From Bordetella parapertussis (GTDB taxonomy: Bacteria > Pseudomonadota > Gammaproteobacteria > Burkholderiales > Burkholderiaceae_B), in assembly GCA_945869355.1 (NCBI GenBank), contig CAMBPA010000057.1:1-7607 (forward strand): a DNA stretch of 7,607 nucleotides. Reading direction: 5' to 3'. The position numbers were made by a program, and so were the translations under genes. The notes under the pieces are model-generated. The model was not told where the DNA came from, ran no database searches, and was given only the letters and a program-made list of their open reading frames with translations. Shown in pieces: positions 6,657 through 7,607 of the stretch. Position 1 is the stretch's first letter. Each line of letters opens with the position of its first letter.

Positions 6657-6671
6657 CCTGAATAGGTCAGG
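6657..6671 (+). other. Small hairpin in the rplS leader
   Basis: CCTGA (6657-6661) pairs with TCAGG (6667-6671) around a 5-nt loop, with a possible extra G-U pair outside. It lies about 60 nt before the rplS start. A short stem like this can arise by chance. It is noted because ribosomal protein leaders often carry regulatory structure. Confidence 0.25.
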
Positions 6672-6729
6672 TTCCACACAACATCGATCAAAATAAGATC
6701 AACCGAGAGCACGATGATTTGGAGTTCAA

Positions 6730-7107
6730 ATGAACCTAATCGCTATTCTTGAGCAAGAAGAAATTGCTCGCCTCACTGGCGGCAAGCCCCACCCAGAATT
6801 CGGACCTGGTGACACCCTCATCGTGAGCGTCAACGTTGTCGAAGGCGCACGCAAGCGTGCGCAGGCATTCGAAGGCGTTGTCATTGCACGTCGCAATCGT
6901 GGTTTGAATTCAGCGTTCACTGTTCGCAAAATTTCTTCTGGCGAAGCAGTCGAGCGTACATTCCAACTGTACTCACCGCAAATCGCAAGCATTGAAGTTA
7001 AGCGTCGTGGCGACGTACGCCGCGCCAAGCTTTACTACTTGCGTGATCGCTCTGGCAAGTCGGCGCGTATTAAAGAGAAGCTTGTCCGTAAAACTGTTGT
7101 AGCCTAA
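6730..7107 (+). CDS. rplS: 50S ribosomal protein L19
   Basis: L19 lies at the interface of the 30S and 50S subunits. The 125-residue length is normal. The N-terminus [12 protein letters not shown], the core [20 protein letters not shown] (24-43), [14 protein letters not shown] (47-60) and the L19 signature [16 protein letters not shown] (90-105) are all present, followed by a basic tail. The ATG at 6730 has GGAG (6721-6724) 5 nt upstream. The upstream neighbour is a divergent transporter rather than trmD, so the gene is transcribed from its own leader. It ends in a strong terminator 12 nt after the stop. Confidence 0.98.
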   Translation: MNLIAILEQEEIARLTGGKPHPEFGPGDTLIVSVNVVEGARKRAQAFEGVVIARRNRGLNSAFTVRKISSGEAVERTFQLYSPQIASIEVKRRGDVRRAKLYYLRDRSGKSARIKEKLVRKTVVA

Positions 7108-7119
7108 TTCTGCAACATA

Positions 7120-7154
7120 AACTAAAAAAGCACCTTCGGGTGCTTTTTAGTTTT
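7120..7154. terminator. Strong, near-symmetric rho-independent terminator after rplS
   Basis: GCACC (7130-7134) and GGTGC (7139-7143) enclose a TTCG tetraloop. The As at 7124-7129 pair with the Ts at 7144-7148, and AAC/GTT with T/A continue the stem outward (7120-7123 and 7149-7152) with one unpaired A. The A-run and T-run on the two flanks make it able to work in both directions, although the only upstream gene on the + strand is rplS. Confidence 0.95.
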
Positions 7155-7185
7155 CCAGTCTTACCCTTACGCTTAATAGGCGCTT

Positions 7186-7607
7186 ATGGCCGCTGACAAA
7201 CCTGACGCAATACGTTCAAGACGTGCACCGGTGCGCCCGTCGTTTGATCCGATGACTCAGCCTTGGGTGCCATCGGAACTGCCGTTTGGGTCTGTACCCG
7301 AGAAGTTTCTTACCCCCGCGTGGATTAAGCAGGTATTGGCTGGTTCTATCCAACGTCCTTTAAATATTCCCGATGAGTCCCTGCGCAGAGCACCGGGTCG
7401 TGAAGGCACGCCCGTTGAGGCCGCCGTGCTCGTTCCTATTGTGATGCGCCCCGATGGTATGACGGTCCTGCTGACCCAACGCACGGCGCATTTGAATGAC
7501 CATGCCGGACAAATCAGTTTTCCCGGCGGGCGCGTTGAGGCAAGTGACATTGATGTGCGCGCAACGGCCTTGCGTGAGACCGAAGAAGAGACGGGCTTAT
7601 CGCGAAC
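7186..7607 (+). CDS. Nudix hydrolase, CoA-pyrophosphatase-like (3' end outside window)
   Basis: The first 140 codons of a Nudix protein are present and the frame is open at the window edge. LLTQRTAHLNDHAGQISFPG (95-114) matches the extra motif that marks the CoA pyrophosphatase branch (UPF0035/NudL type), directly before the Nudix box. The box starts at GGRVEASD (114-121) and ends ALRETEEETGL (128-138), with the metal-binding REtxEE glutamates intact. An aspartate (D121) stands at the first acidic position, as in E. coli NudL from memory. The likely reaction is cleavage of CoA or its derivatives to 4'-phosphopantetheine and 3',5'-ADP. Roughly 60-80 residues are missing at the C-terminus. The start at 7186 has only a weak TAGG upstream and lies 31 nt after the rplS terminator. 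Confidence 0.88.
   Translation, partial: MAADKPDAIRSRRAPVRPSFDPMTQPWVPSELPFGSVPEKFLTPAWIKQVLAGSIQRPLNIPDESLRRAPGREGTPVEAAVLVPIVMRPDGMTVLLTQRTAHLNDHAGQISFPGGRVEASDIDVRATALRETEEETGLSR

Larger units (their letters stand above)
6509..6729. other. Divergent intergenic region between the transporter gene and rplS
   Basis: This 221-nt gap must hold promoters for both neighbours and the rplS leader. I see an AT-rich promoter-like block at 6598-6617, a CCCCTA/TAGGGG inverted repeat with a 29-nt gap (6541-6546 and 6576-6581), and a small hairpin at 6657-6671. I find no tRNA, recognisable small RNA or mobile-element remnant. Confidence 0.6.

Noticed and set aside
6671..6680. GGTTCCAC in the rplS leader as part of a tRNA T-arm.
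   Set aside because: No acceptor, D-arm or anticodon arm can be formed around it.

Overview
The window reads as a stretch of chromosome from a betaproteobacterium, most likely Burkholderiales and probably near the Alcaligenaceae. That placement rests on remembered protein resemblance and gene neighbourhood (etfB-etfA next to a long acyl-CoA dehydrogenase; rplS followed by a CoA-pyrophosphatase-type Nudix gene), not on a search. There are no rRNA or tRNA genes, insertion sequences or CRISPR arrays.

Left part (1-3617, + strand): etfB and etfA encode the two subunits of electron transfer flavoprotein and are almost contiguous. An intrinsic terminator (1737-1767) follows etfA. Only 20 nt later begins a 609-residue acyl-CoA dehydrogenase, a flavoenzyme of the type that passes electrons to ETF. 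The three genes form one functional module for acyl-CoA oxidation.

Middle part (3633-5264, - strand): a thiamine-diphosphate enzyme resembling the acetolactate synthase large subunit faces the dehydrogenase tail to tail, 15 nt away, with no regulatory subunit gene beside it.

The most interesting region is 5325-5602. The gap upstream of the thiamine enzyme contains two perfect CTGT-N8-ACAG palindromes (5362-5377 and 5380-5395), the LexA (SOS box) consensus of beta- and gammaproteobacteria. A third, 7-of-8 copy (5398-5413) follows at exactly the same 18-bp spacing. A candidate promoter lies within the first two boxes and points at a 52-codon gene (5444-5602) with a good ribosome binding site and one C-terminal hydrophobic segment. 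I infer a DNA-damage-inducible small membrane protein of unknown function.

Right part (5636-7607): an EamA/DMT-type ten-helix transporter on the - strand lies tail to tail with the small gene. A 221-nt divergent gap carries the rplS promoter and leader. Then come rplS (ribosomal protein L19, +), a strong UUCG-loop terminator (7120-7154), and the first 140 codons of a Nudix CoA-pyrophosphatase-like gene that runs off the window. rplS is not preceded by trmD here, unlike the common rpsP-rimM-trmD-rplS order.
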